A DNA stretch of 64,000 nt from a candidate division WOR-1 bacterium RIFOXYB2_FULL_46_45 (GCA_001771585.1 MEUE01000003.1:124001-188000), one strand, 5' to 3'. Counted from the stretch's first letter, positions 8,975 to 16,786 are shown. Numbers and translations are program-made. Notes: generated from the letters alone by a model not told the origin.

Positions 8975-10903
8975 TTACTTCCCTTCAATCCTCAAAACCA
9001 GCTGGTTTTTCCAAACTTCTCCCGGCTTAATTTCCAAATCCCAGACCGGAACAATCGCCGAACCCTGGTAATTTTTTTCGAGTCCCGACTCGGATTGCGA
9101 GACCGTTTCTATCGGAAAACGCCAGGTCGTAGCCTTCTTTCCAAGTTCCAATGATACACTAGTCCCGCAAAGCTCGTCAACAAAAGAGATTTTCTCCTGG
9201 TTTTCTTTTTTTTCTTTTATTCTTACGGCAATATCGGAGATGATCAAAAAATTAAAATCAACCGCCAGGCGCGCCGAAAGAAGCTCTTTTCCCAGGTTTG
9301 AAATCGTGTAATCGACGGCAACAATCGACTGCCGGGCAAAGATTGTCACGGTCTTTTCAACTTTTACCGGGATCCGGTCAACTATTCCCTCCCGAAACAT
9401 CCGGACCGAAACTTCCCGTGATTTTTTCTGCGGATAAAACGTATAGCGCCCAAGCGTAAAATCACCCCGGTCGTAATCAAGCGGGGTCGCGCCGGGGGCG
9501 AGAAAATGCTCCAAAAGCGAATGGCGCGGGTGCCAGTCGTAGACCAAAAAATCCTGCAGTCCTTTTTCTTTCAGCTTCAGTTCCCCGTGGATGGTATGGA
9601 CCGTTCCGTCATCTCCCTGCCTTTGGACCGCCTCGTAAATTTTGCGGTGATAGCTCTCTTCTTTGCGGGAGAGCACGTTTAACAGGTTGAAGTTTTTCGG
9701 CTTATAATCCAACTCAAAAATTCCTCCCCCTTTGGCCGGGGCCAGGTAGAGATTAAGCTGGCTGTTCCTCAAGATCACTTCGTCTTCGCCCCCGCGCGTA
9801 AAATCGGTCACCGAAACTTCAACCGCGTCTTCCCTCATGCGCCCTTCCGCTTTTAAAAGATGCTCGTAAATGGCCTGGCGCAGGTGGACCAGATAAAGTC
9901 CGCCAAAGACCCCGTGCCAGTAGGCGCAGTTACACTGCCCTTTATATAAATTTATCCGTGCCTCCCCTTTTGCCCCCGCGACCTTCTGGCTCACCTCCAG
10001 CATCTTTTTGTGCATATTGTTCGCTTCCGGATATTTGACAAAGAAATTCCTGAAAAAACCTTTTGACCATTCGATCATCTCCGCGTAGGAGGCGGTTGGG
10101 AGATAGACCCTCCCTAGCGGCGGATGCTCTTCTAGATATTCGGAAAAAGTTGAAAATTCGATCCAGGAAGAATTCTCTTCCAGCGCGTTTAATAAATTTT
10201 CGAGGTAGCCCTCTTCATAGACCCACTTATGGGTCCCCGGCCAGACCCCGAATTTTTCGCCGTCGTCCATCAAAATGGCCGCCGAATTCCCCCTCTCCGA
10301 CATCCGGCGCAGATAGGAAATCGTTTCGGCCGGAAGCTTGAAGGGAATAAGATAACGAAGCTCTTTGCCAATCGGGAATACTTTTAATTTTTTTCCTTCA
10401 TATTCGGTAATGTAATAGCCGAAGAGGTCTTCGGGTTTTATCCCGGCAGAGATAAAATGGGAATCGTCGAGTGCGACATAGTCTATTCCCGCCGTATTTA
10501 AAGTTCCGGCCAGCTGCGGCTCCCAAACCCGCTCGGTGACCCACAGACCGGAAGGGTTTTTTCCGAATTTTTTAGCGATATAATCGCTCATCATCTTGAT
10601 CTGGCCAAGCCGGTCCGCTTCGGGGATCACCGGCAGGATCGGCTCATAATAACCGCCGGAGAGGATTTCCAGTTGCCCGCCGGAAACCATTTTTTTAAGC
10701 AGTTCGATAAACTCGGGATGCTTCGAATCGAACCAATCGTAAAGTATGCCGGAGTAATGGGCCGAGAATTTTATCTTCGGGTGCTTAGACATCGCCCGCA
10801 TAAAAGGGAGATAGCATTTTTGGTAGGCCTCTTCGATCACAAAATCAAAATTACCGACCGGCTGGTGGCAGTGTATACCAAACAGGAATTTAACTTTTTT
10901 CAT
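8975..10903 (-). CDS. GH57 4-alpha-glucanotransferase
   Basis: 642 residues, matching the ~650-residue GH57 4-alpha-glucanotransferases such as that of Thermococcus litoralis. The nucleophile region is WVTERVWEP (Glu near 124 with this start) and the acid/base region is ILMDDGEKFG. The C-terminal part is beta-rich. It would transfer maltooligosaccharide units between alpha-1,4-glucans. The start at 10903 is chosen because it makes an ATGA overlap with the upstream gene, as in the rest of the operon. Confidence 0.9.
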   Translation of the reverse strand: MKKVKFLFGIHCHQPVGNFDFVIEEAYQKCYLPFMRAMSKHPKIKFSAHYSGILYDWFDSKHPEFIELLKKMVSGGQLEILSGGYYEPILPVIPEADRLGQIKMMSDYIAKKFGKNPSGLWVTERVWEPQLAGTLNTAGIDYVALDDSHFISAGIKPEDLFGYYITEYEGKKLKVFPIGKELRYLIPFKLPAETISYLRRMSERGNSAAILMDDGEKFGVWPGTHKWVYEEGYLENLLNALEENSSWIEFSTFSEYLEEHPPLGRVYLPTASYAEMIEWSKGFFRNFFVKYPEANNMHKKMLEVSQKVAGAKGEARINLYKGQCNCAYWHGVFGGLYLVHLRQAIYEHLLKAEGRMREDAVEVSVTDFTRGGEDEVILRNSQLNLYLAPAKGGGIFELDYKPKNFNLLNVLSRKEESYHRKIYEAVQRQGDDGTVHTIHGELKLKEKGLQDFLVYDWHPRHSLLEHFLAPGATPLDYDRGDFTLGRYTFYPQKKSREVSVRMFREGIVDRIPVKVEKTVTIFARQSIVAVDYTISNLGKELLSARLAVDFNFLIISDIAVRIKEKKENQEKISFVDELCGTSVSLELGKKATTWRFPIETVSQSESGLEKNYQGSAIVPVWDLEIKPGEVWKNQLVLRIEGK

Positions 10904-13050
10904 ACGATCCATTGCTCCAGTTCATACCCCTCTTTGGGGGCTGTAACCGTAATCATACCCGATTTGGGCCAGCGTTCAAGCTCCAAATTTCCCTTATAGA
11001 TCATGACGGCAAACTCAATCCGGTCGCCCCCCTTGACCCCAAGATCTTCAAACGGAATGCCGAATTCGATAATATGTTTTACGCCGAAAGAATCGAGCTT
11101 TTTTACCGATTTCCATCTTTTTTTGCCCTCTCCTTCGTGCCGGAAAAGTTCAAAGACATACCGCCCTTCTTTCATCATTATCTGCGCCTTGTATTCGCCG
11201 GGAGAAAAAGTGGCGGCGACAAAAGAAAATTCCCCGGCCTCTTCTCCAAAAAGATCAAGATCAACCACAAACTGCAAATACAGGTTTGAAAGGTCAAACC
11301 CATAGTAGATCCGGCGCATCATGGTGGCGGCCTGGTGCATCGCACCGCCGGCCCTGCGGATATCGTAACAGCCGGCAGAGAGCCACTCGTAATAAAAAGG
11401 CATCTCGCCGTCCAGCACCGGATGGATCAGGAAAGAGGGCTCCCTTAGCGGCTTGACCTCGGTTACGCGCTTGATCGGCAGGTCAAGATAATGCGGCGGG
11501 GGCTCCCCGATTGAAAGGTAAATATTTTTCAGGTGTTTCCTGAAAAGTTCGTCGAAGACCGCGTCGTTTTCGGAGCTGTGCTGGTCGCCGTACCACCAGC
11601 ACCAGTCGGAACCTTCGGCGATAAAAAGCTCGCGCCGCGCGACCGGGTTATCTTTCTTTTCCGATTTTTCCAGTTCGTTTTTGGCCTGATAAAGATAATC
11701 CCAGGCCAGGTTGTCTTCCTGGTGGCCGATCCATACCGCGAAATTGCTTCCGATCCAGGAACCGGCAAAGAGCCGTTTGATCTTTTTTTCGGCCGGATGA
11801 CGCTTGAGATATTCGGAGACCGTAACCCCTTTGATCGGGGAGTTCTCCATACCGGCATAAAGGGTTTCAAAAAATTCCTTCCCACCGTTCTGGTAATATT
11901 CCCAGGCATTCTCGCCGTCAAGGATGACCGGGACCAGATAGTGGCCGTTTTGCGGCAAACTCTGCTCAATGTTGCGCAAATGCGAAAAGAAGTTGGCAAC
12001 AGCATCTTCCGCCCGCCAGCTCTGATAGACAAAGCCGACTTGATCGGAGATAAAGTGGTTCCTGAAGATCATGGAAATAGAATGGTTGAGTTGATAGGGA
12101 CAAAAGAGCTGTTCGGCCGCCGGATTAAAATTACCGAGGGAATTTTTTAGGATCCCCTCATCGCTGGCGATCCATTTTATCCCGTATTTGGCGAGGATTG
12201 GGAGGAGTTCTTCCGAAACCGATCCCTCCGACGGCCACATCCCTTCCGGCTTCACTCCGAATTTTTTTTCGTGGTATTCGACCGCCAGGCGGACCTGTTC
12301 TTCCGCGTCTTCCGGATGCCTAAAGCGGAACTTGGGAAGCCGCGCGTGCGGCATCGCTTCCAATGCGGAATCGGTATCGCACAAGAGCGGCAGGATCGGA
12401 TGATAAAAAGGGGTGGTGGTCAGCTCGATCTGCCCCCGCTCCATCAGTTCCCGGTATTTGGGGATGACCTTCAGCATGATCTCTTTTTGTTTTTTGAGCA
12501 GTTCTTCTTTGTCTCCCGCGTCAAAATATTTCCCTTTTTTGATCAGGCCACTCACTACCGAGTCCTCGTTTTTTGAGATAAAGCCGAACCAGGTCAGGTT
12601 AAACCAGACCTGCAGATCCAAAATTTCCTGCGAAGAGAAGCGACGAGCGACGGAGGAGATCTCTTTGCCGGCGATGAAGCGTCCTCTCTTTAAGAGCAGT
12701 TCGTGGTAGCGCGGATAGGGTTTGATCATCGTTTCCCAATTGGCCATGAAAAAATTCTGGAGCAGGAAGACCCGTTCGTTGACGTTCAAATCTCCCGGAT
12801 CGCGTTTGGTCAAGCTCAGGAATTTATCGGAGACCTCGTTTTCGCAATAATCCTCAAGCTGGTCCAAAAGCGACGGGACCAAATTAAAAGTCATCTTGGC
12901 CTGGGGAAATTTGTCGAGGATGGCGGCCATGTCGTAATAATCTTTGGTGGCGTGGAGCCGCGCCCACGGCATGACGTATTCGCCGGTTATTAAATCTTTA
13001 TAATACGGCTGGTGCATGTGCCAGACGAGTGCGAAAGAAAGGCGCGACAT
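10900..13050 (-). CDS. GH57 alpha-amylase/pullulanase-like enzyme
   Basis: 716 residues. The N-terminal GH57 barrel starts FALVWHMHQPYYKD. The nucleophile is Glu275 in GMWPSEGSVSEE and the acid/base Asp378 in VILDGENAWEYY. The C-terminal ~150 residues form a beta-rich domain like those of extracellular glucan-acting enzymes, but there is no signal peptide, so a cytoplasmic role in glycogen breakdown is likely. Exact bond specificity cannot be read from sequence. It is the first gene of the operon, with a -10 box 9 nt before the ATG. Confidence 0.88.
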   Translation of the reverse strand: MSRLSFALVWHMHQPYYKDLITGEYVMPWARLHATKDYYDMAAILDKFPQAKMTFNLVPSLLDQLEDYCENEVSDKFLSLTKRDPGDLNVNERVFLLQNFFMANWETMIKPYPRYHELLLKRGRFIAGKEISSVARRFSSQEILDLQVWFNLTWFGFISKNEDSVVSGLIKKGKYFDAGDKEELLKKQKEIMLKVIPKYRELMERGQIELTTTPFYHPILPLLCDTDSALEAMPHARLPKFRFRHPEDAEEQVRLAVEYHEKKFGVKPEGMWPSEGSVSEELLPILAKYGIKWIASDEGILKNSLGNFNPAAEQLFCPYQLNHSISMIFRNHFISDQVGFVYQSWRAEDAVANFFSHLRNIEQSLPQNGHYLVPVILDGENAWEYYQNGGKEFFETLYAGMENSPIKGVTVSEYLKRHPAEKKIKRLFAGSWIGSNFAVWIGHQEDNLAWDYLYQAKNELEKSEKKDNPVARRELFIAEGSDWCWWYGDQHSSENDAVFDELFRKHLKNIYLSIGEPPPHYLDLPIKRVTEVKPLREPSFLIHPVLDGEMPFYYEWLSAGCYDIRRAGGAMHQAATMMRRIYYGFDLSNLYLQFVVDLDLFGEEAGEFSFVAATFSPGEYKAQIMMKEGRYVFELFRHEGEGKKRWKSVKKLDSFGVKHIIEFGIPFEDLGVKGGDRIEFAVMIYKGNLELERWPKSGMITVTAPKEGYELEQWIV

Positions 13051-13059
13051 TGCGTGGGT

Positions 13060-13065
13060 ATTATA
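13060..13065 (-). promoter_or_regulatory. Extended -10 box of the glycogen-ATP synthase operon
   Basis: TGCTATAAT on the minus strand, the consensus extended -10. Only 9 nt separate it from the ATG at 13050, so the transcript would have almost no leader. No Shine-Dalgarno is present. Confidence 0.6.
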
Positions 13066-13118
13066 GCATACAAAAATGCTGAAACATTAAAATTAAAATC
13101 ATAATATAGAAAGAAAAA

Positions 13119-13211
13119 AGTCTTGAGTGTAAGTTTGAGTATTTAGTCTTGAGCTAAAAAACGTTCTAAGAATTGGCTCACTACTCAAGACTCACTCTCA
13201 CACTCAAGACT
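13119..13211. repeat. Nested inverted repeat beside the island edge
   Basis: AGTCTTGAGTGT at 13119-13130 is the exact reverse complement of 13200-13211, and AGTCTTGAG at 13145-13153 pairs with 13184-13192. The block fills most of the gap after the GH57 gene and ends 5 nt before the tRNA-Val fragment. No coding potential is seen. The function is unknown; a large cruciform or bidirectional terminator is possible. Confidence 0.75.
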
Positions 13212-13215
13212 CGAA

Positions 13216-13260
13216 ATGGGCGGTACTGGAATCGAACCAGTGACCCCTTGCATGTCAAGC
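13216..13260 (-). other. tRNA-Val(GAC) 3'-half fragment, putative attachment site
   Basis: 45 nt identical to 15647-15691, which is the 3' half of the intact tRNA-Val from the anticodon loop to just past the discriminator. The match stops in the anticodon loop and the other half is absent. This is the classic mark of integration into a tRNA gene: a displaced 3' end at the far side of an element. The stretch 13261-13411 behind it holds nothing recognisable. No integrase gene remains. Confidence 0.85.
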
Positions 13261-13411
13261 TCTTCTGAGCAGAACCCGACAATTTCGCGCTACAACGACA
13301 ATTCTAATATAATCGCCGGAAATACACAAGAAACTGATGATGAGGTTGATGGTGTTTGAGTGAGTTAAGCCAAGCATAGATAGGTTTAATGGATAGAAAA
13401 TTGATAGAAAA

Positions 13412-14740
13412 TTAAAATTGTTGTAATTCTTCAAATCTGATAGAGCCTTCTATCGGGGCCCCACCATCAATATACACTTTCCACCAAACCTTATAATCTT
13501 TAATTTTCTCATATCGAACATCGTCAACTTCATAAGTCAATGGAGTAATCGCTTCTTCTCCGTCTCCAAATATCATCAACTTTTGTCCAGGCAACAAGTA
13601 TTTCCGATATTTTTGATTTGCATACTCTTTTAGACCGTTGAAATCGAATATTAAACAAAGATAGCCATAATGGTCTTTTGGTGTTATTGAATGAACATGC
13701 GGTAGGTTCCATATCTTATCTCGAATATACAGGGAAGGAAAAAACAATTCACATACAATTTCTTTAAATGCTTTTGTGCTTTTATTTTCCACAATAAGCC
13801 CTAATGAATATTCGTGAAAAGTGCCTGTAGTCTTCCTGGCCTTGTATTTTATTTCAACTGATGCAGAAGTATGTGCCCCGGAATACTCTTTTTTTATTTT
13901 TTCTAATTGACCCTCTTCCTCAAGGTTTAAAGCAAAATCGGCTTTTAGACCTAATTGCTTAAAGAGAGCTGATAATGTCTCTTTTAAATCCTCTTTAATA
14001 AAGTAGCATTTGCCCTGGGCCACTAAACTCAATGGCGGGCCAAATTCATTCATTGAGATATTGGTATATAATGGATATACGCTGTTCCCTTTCGCCCACA
14101 CACTGCCAGTTTCCCACCATGCCCAACCAGATTGTTTTGATGCAAGCGAACATATTGTTATTATTGCACTTGCGTTTTTAAGCTTGTTTTCCATCATTGT
14201 TCTTTGCCAATCATCTCCAGGGGGAATATCTCGTGATGCAACAAAGACATCAATCGATTCTCCAACGCGTTTCATCAATATCTGTTTAATAAAATCGGCA
14301 AGAGCCAATTCAACATTGGCATAACTAATAAATACTACCGGCCTTTGCTGCAATGAATCCTTGCCGACACTCGGTTTTTCTTTTTTTCGGGACTCAAGTT
14401 CTTCCTTTATTTGTTTTATATGCTTTTCGAATGAGTCTTTATTTGATATTACTTTAATTTCATTCTCCCAGCTATCTACTCCCTCTATTAGGTCGTATTC
14501 TTTAATTACTCCCTGTTTATGCAAATATTTGATTGCTTTTAAACGAGTATTATAATATCTATCCCGCATTTCCGAAGAATCGCCGGGAAATAACTGTCGA
14601 AATTTAATAACCGGTGGGAGTAACGGAATAACAACGAAATCATCGACTGCGATATTTAACTCCTGGCTAATATCCAACATAACATCGTATATGGCAAGCA
14701 GGTTGTATCCTTCCAGCTTTTTCGCCCAATTATCATTCAT
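13412..14740 (-). CDS. TIR-domain protein, probable defence or signalling effector
   Basis: 442 residues. Residues ~1-125 are a helical N-terminal region of unknown type. Residues ~134-225 are a TIR domain: VFISYANVE forms strand A, DIPPGDDWQ the BB-loop region, and Glu210 in GWAWWETGS sits where the catalytic Glu of NAD-cleaving TIRs lies. Residues ~285-440 are beta-rich. There is no transmembrane segment. Bacterial TIR proteins of this type often deplete NAD in antiviral defence. Base composition is visibly more AT-rich than the flanking operons, and the gene lies inside the tRNA-Val island, supporting transfer. Confidence 0.82.
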   Translation of the reverse strand: MNDNWAKKLEGYNLLAIYDVMLDISQELNIAVDDFVVIPLLPPVIKFRQLFPGDSSEMRDRYYNTRLKAIKYLHKQGVIKEYDLIEGVDSWENEIKVISNKDSFEKHIKQIKEELESRKKEKPSVGKDSLQQRPVVFISYANVELALADFIKQILMKRVGESIDVFVASRDIPPGDDWQRTMMENKLKNASAIITICSLASKQSGWAWWETGSVWAKGNSVYPLYTNISMNEFGPPLSLVAQGKCYFIKEDLKETLSALFKQLGLKADFALNLEEEGQLEKIKKEYSGAHTSASVEIKYKARKTTGTFHEYSLGLIVENKSTKAFKEIVCELFFPSLYIRDKIWNLPHVHSITPKDHYGYLCLIFDFNGLKEYANQKYRKYLLPGQKLMIFGDGEEAITPLTYEVDDVRYEKIKDYKVWWKVYIDGGAPIEGSIRFEELQQF

Positions 14741-14749
14741 GATACTAAC

Positions 14750-14779
14750 AGTATAAATTAAATATACTAACTAACGCAA
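14750..14779 (-). promoter_or_regulatory. Promoter of the TIR gene
   Basis: -35 TTGCGT (14774-14779), 18-nt spacer, -10 TATACT (14750-14755). The ATG follows the -10 by 9 nt and has no Shine-Dalgarno, so the mRNA is probably leaderless or nearly so. Confidence 0.55.
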
Positions 14780-14810
14780 TACAACGTGTGAGAAAAATGA
14801 TAAAGGGTTC

Positions 14811-14839
14811 TTGACGACTCATATCGTTCTCATGATAAG
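14811..14839 (+). promoter_or_regulatory. Candidate promoter of the leader/HTH unit
   Basis: TTGACG, 17-nt spacer, GATAAG on the plus strand. It would produce a transcript with a leader of about 135 nt that runs through the two hairpins at 14892-14958 before the HTH gene. The -10 is only a fair match. Confidence 0.4.
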
Positions 14840-14891
14840 CTTAAATCATAATTAAGGCTAGGCAATATTGAGGACGACTAAGATATAACTT

Positions 14892-14958
14892 GTAACTGTT
14901 GCCCACAGTTACTATAAAAGACCTCAATCTCGGAAATTTTCCGGGGTTGAGGCTTTTT
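14892..14958 (+). terminator. Attenuator-like leader: hairpin plus intrinsic terminator
   Basis: A perfect 8-bp hairpin (GTAACTGT/ACAGTTAC, loop TGCCC, 14892-14912) is followed 9 nt later by a strong 12-15 bp hairpin (14922-14952, with some G-U pairs) and a T-run (14954-14958). It lies just before the Shine-Dalgarno of the next gene, so a terminator here would cut transcription before the gene. That is typical of attenuation or antisense-controlled replication genes. Confidence 0.7.
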
Positions 14959-14980
14959 GTTTAGAAAGGAGGTGAATACA

Positions 14981-15184
14981 ATGAAGAAAACAGAAGGGTA
15001 TGTTATATGCAGCTACTATTTACTTAAAGGGTATGAATACCTATCTGCTTCAGAGAAAATGACCTATTTAATCTTGAAATCCTATTGCTGGGATAAGCAG
15101 ATTACTTGGGTTGGCCAGCAAACTATTGCATTTATTAAGAGAAAAAGCCTTCAGACAACAATAAAAGACATTTTAGAAAGATAA
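14981..15184 (+). CDS. Truncated helix-turn-helix (HTH_36-like) protein
   Basis: 67 residues. The phrase LSASEKMTYLILKSYCWDKQ followed by QQTIAFIKRKSLQTTIKDI resembles the start of HTH domains in phage and plasmid replication or regulatory proteins, where a T-x-A-x-x-x recognition helix follows. It ends where the helix-turn-helix would continue, so it is probably a remnant. The start is fixed by a perfect AAAGGAGGTGA 6 nt upstream. The gene supports a mobile origin for the island. Confidence 0.6.
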   Translation: MKKTEGYVICSYYLLKGYEYLSASEKMTYLILKSYCWDKQITWVGQQTIAFIKRKSLQTTIKDILER

Positions 15185-15190
15185 TTCCGA

Positions 15191-15538
15191 TTAGCGTAAC
15201 GAATTTATCAGGCCGGAAAGCATTTTGGAGAGTTCTTCAAGCTTATTATAATACTCTTCTTTTTGGTTCTGGCTCAACATATCCTTATCATGAAGTATAT
15301 CAATAATTGCAGTGCATTCAAAAACGGATCCCCTGGCAATTGTATAAAAGTTGCGCTTGTCCGGCTTTGAATACCTCCCGGCTCCTTCGGCTATATTAAG
15401 AGGAATCGAAAGCGCTGCGCGATATAATTGGTCGGAAATGCGATTATTTAATCTTTTACTCTCTTCCAAAAAAGTAGTTATGTCATTAAAAAATAATTTT
15501 GCTTTTTTATAGACTTCAAATTTCTCAAAATCAAACAT
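15191..15538 (-). CDS. Four-helix bundle protein (23S rRNA intervening-sequence family)
   Basis: 115 residues, the usual length. Conserved family features are FEKFEVYKKA at the start, the RISDQLYRAALSIPLNIAEG core and FYTIARGSVFE. Members form small pentameric helical bundles. They are found in rRNA intervening sequences and as loose genes near mobile or variable loci; the molecular role is unknown. It is preceded by AGAAGG a few nt before the ATG. It is the gene nearest to the intact tRNA-Val. Confidence 0.9.
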   Translation of the reverse strand: MFDFEKFEVYKKAKLFFNDITTFLEESKRLNNRISDQLYRAALSIPLNIAEGAGRYSKPDKRNFYTIARGSVFECTAIIDILHDKDMLSQNQKEEYYNKLEELSKMLSGLINSLR

Positions 15539-15585
15539 GTTTCCTTCTCATTTTTACCCCTCATTCCTACCCCTCATTCTTATCC

Positions 15586-15645
15586 TTAAATTTTGCGCAG
15601 GATAAGAATGAAGAATGAGGGATAAATTTTGCTGCGCAAAATTTA
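15586..15645. repeat. AT-rich palindromic repeat before tRNA-Val
   Basis: A half copy (TAAATTTTGCGC, 15586-15597) is followed by a full hairpin at 15623-15645 with 10-bp arms TAAATTTTGC/GCAAAATTTA. Between and around them are GGATAAGAATGA-like stretches that also recur in inverted form in the spacer after tRNA-Val. It shares the 11-mer GCGCAAAATTT with the palindrome inside pyrK (42074-42093). Confidence 0.75.
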
Positions 15646-15647
15646 TA

Positions 15648-15721
15648 TGGGCGGTACTGGAATCGAACCAGTGACCCCTTGCATGTCAAGCAAGTACTCT
15701 AACCATCTGAGCTAACCGCCC
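15648..15721 (-). tRNA. tRNA-Val (GAC)
   Basis: 74 nt with a full cloverleaf: acceptor GGGCGGT/ACCGCCC, D-arm TAGCTCAGA..., anticodon stem CTTGC/GCAAG around TTGACAT (anticodon GAC), and TTCGATT T-loop. Discriminator A; CCA is not encoded. Its 3' half is duplicated at 13216-13260. Confidence 0.97.
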
Positions 15722-15815
15722 GTTTTTTTGCAAATATAAGAATTAAGGAGAAGAATGAAGGAATAAATTTTGCCGGCCTTTTGTTTTCCTCAATTCTTAT
15801 CCTTCTCCTTATCCT

Positions 15816-15839
15816 TAAATTTTGCGTCAGCAAAATTTA
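15816..15839. repeat. AT-rich palindromic repeat between tRNA-Val and tRNA-Gly
   Basis: Hairpin with the same 10-bp arms TAAATTTTGC/GCAAAATTTA as at 15623-15645 and a GTCA loop. The whole spacer 15730-15840 is a weak inverted repeat. It lies next to the 3' end of the tRNA-Gly gene. Confidence 0.8.
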
Positions 15840-15841
15840 TT

Positions 15842-15914
15842 AGCGGGAGACGGGGTTCGAACCCGCGACCTTCTGCTTGGGAAGCAGAAGCTCTACCAAC
15901 TGAGCTACTCCCGC
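15842..15914 (-). tRNA. tRNA-Gly (CCC)
   Basis: 73 nt. Acceptor GCGGGAG/CTCCCGC, D-arm GCTCAGTTGGTAGAGC, anticodon stem CTTCTGC/GCAGAAG around TTCCCAA (anticodon CCC), T-loop TTCGAAC. CCA is not encoded. The 5' end overlaps the last 10 nt of the sigma-factor gene, whose TAG stop is tRNA positions 8-10. Confidence 0.96.
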
Positions 15915-16513
15915 ACTTGCTTATCTTCTTCTGGATGTTCTTTCAAATAACAGCGCATCTTGGTGGTTGCTTCCTTACAGATGCGGCTAACCTGCGATTC
16001 GGACAATCCAATATCTTTCCCGATGTCCTTAAAGGTTTTGTCTTTCTTATAATAACCGTCGATGACCGCTTTTTCTTTTTCGTCGAGCGCCTCCATGGCG
16101 TGTTCAACATGCAGCACATCGTCGATCTTGTCGTGATAAATTATCTGCTTGTTAAAAGCCAGATAAAGATGCGCCGCCGAAGAAATCCACTCCTGCATCC
16201 CCGCCACCGGGTCACCGCCGCGCTTGCGCAAATAATCCTGCATCGAGCCCTTGAGCCGGACGCTGACAAAGGTCCACAATTCCCCCTTGCGCGGGTCCCA
16301 GGTCTTGAGCGAATCGACAAAAGCGATCTTAGCTTCCGAAGCGATGTCGTCCGCTTCGCTTTTTTTGACGTGAGCCGGAAGTTTTGAAACGTACCAGCGG
16401 ACCAGGGAATTAATTTTGTTCTGGTACGTGTCCAGAACCTCGTCCGAATATTTCAGAAATTGTTCTCTTAAAACATTAATTATGCGGTCTTCGATATCCT
16501 GTTTGCTTACCAT
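15905..16513 (-). CDS. Sigma-70 family sigma factor (FliA/WhiG-like)
   Basis: 202 residues. Region 2 includes EADDIASEAKIAFVDSLKTW and the -10 recognition part ELWTFVSVRLKGSMQDYLRK. Region 4 has a helix-turn-helix, TFKDIGKDIGLSESQVSRIC. Length and spacing fit group 3 (FliA/WhiG) factors rather than ECF. Nothing here shows its regulon. The stop lies in the tRNA-Gly gene, so processing of that tRNA from a shared transcript would cut the sigma mRNA within its stop codon. It follows a small gene by 3 nt. Confidence 0.88.
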   Translation of the reverse strand: MVSKQDIEDRIINVLREQFLKYSDEVLDTYQNKINSLVRWYVSKLPAHVKKSEADDIASEAKIAFVDSLKTWDPRKGELWTFVSVRLKGSMQDYLRKRGGDPVAGMQEWISSAAHLYLAFNKQIIYHDKIDDVLHVEHAMEALDEKEKAVIDGYYKKDKTFKDIGKDIGLSESQVSRICKEATTKMRCYLKEHPEEDKQVRE

Positions 16514-16516
16514 AAG

Positions 16517-16732
16517 TTAAGTTTTAAAACTTTTGATCACTTTTTTGATCAGTTCTTTTTCTTTTTCTTCGGGGTCTTTCAAGTGTTTGGCGAATTCCTT
16601 GCTCTCTTCTTTGGTGAATTTCCAGAATCTCCGCAAGATCGGGGGGACGCCAAGCGGAATCGCTTCCTGCACACTGCGGATAAAACCGCCAACTTTTGAG
16701 GTCCTGGATTCGCTCTTCCTTATCTCAGCCAT
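16517..16732 (-). CDS. Small hypothetical protein upstream of the sigma gene
   Basis: 71 residues, basic, with a helical C-terminus (KEESKEFAKHLKDPEEKEKE). No family recognised. It is separated from the sigma gene by 3 nt and has its own -10-like TAGAAT 8 nt before the ATG, so it heads that unit. The arrangement would suit an accessory or anti-sigma partner, but no motif shows this. Confidence 0.55.
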   Translation of the reverse strand: MAEIRKSESRTSKVGGFIRSVQEAIPLGVPPILRRFWKFTKEESKEFAKHLKDPEEKEKELIKKVIKSFKT

Positions 16733-16786
16733 TAAAATTTATTCTAACAGAAAAGGAAGCTTAAGGCAAGATAACTTGGGAAATCC

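Noticed and set aside
10063-12993. Many long frames antisense to the GH57 and GMPP/PMM genes
   Set aside because: They lie opposite well-supported genes with conserved catalytic motifs and show no family features or ribosome binding sites.
13217-13300. A second functional tRNA-Val
   Set aside because: Only the 3' half is present; the following bases cannot form the D-arm or the 5' acceptor strand.
13412-15690. Complete prophage or integrative conjugative element in the tRNA-Val island
   Set aside because: At 2.4 kb it has no integrase, relaxase, capsid or packaging gene; only a remnant or satellite can be claimed.
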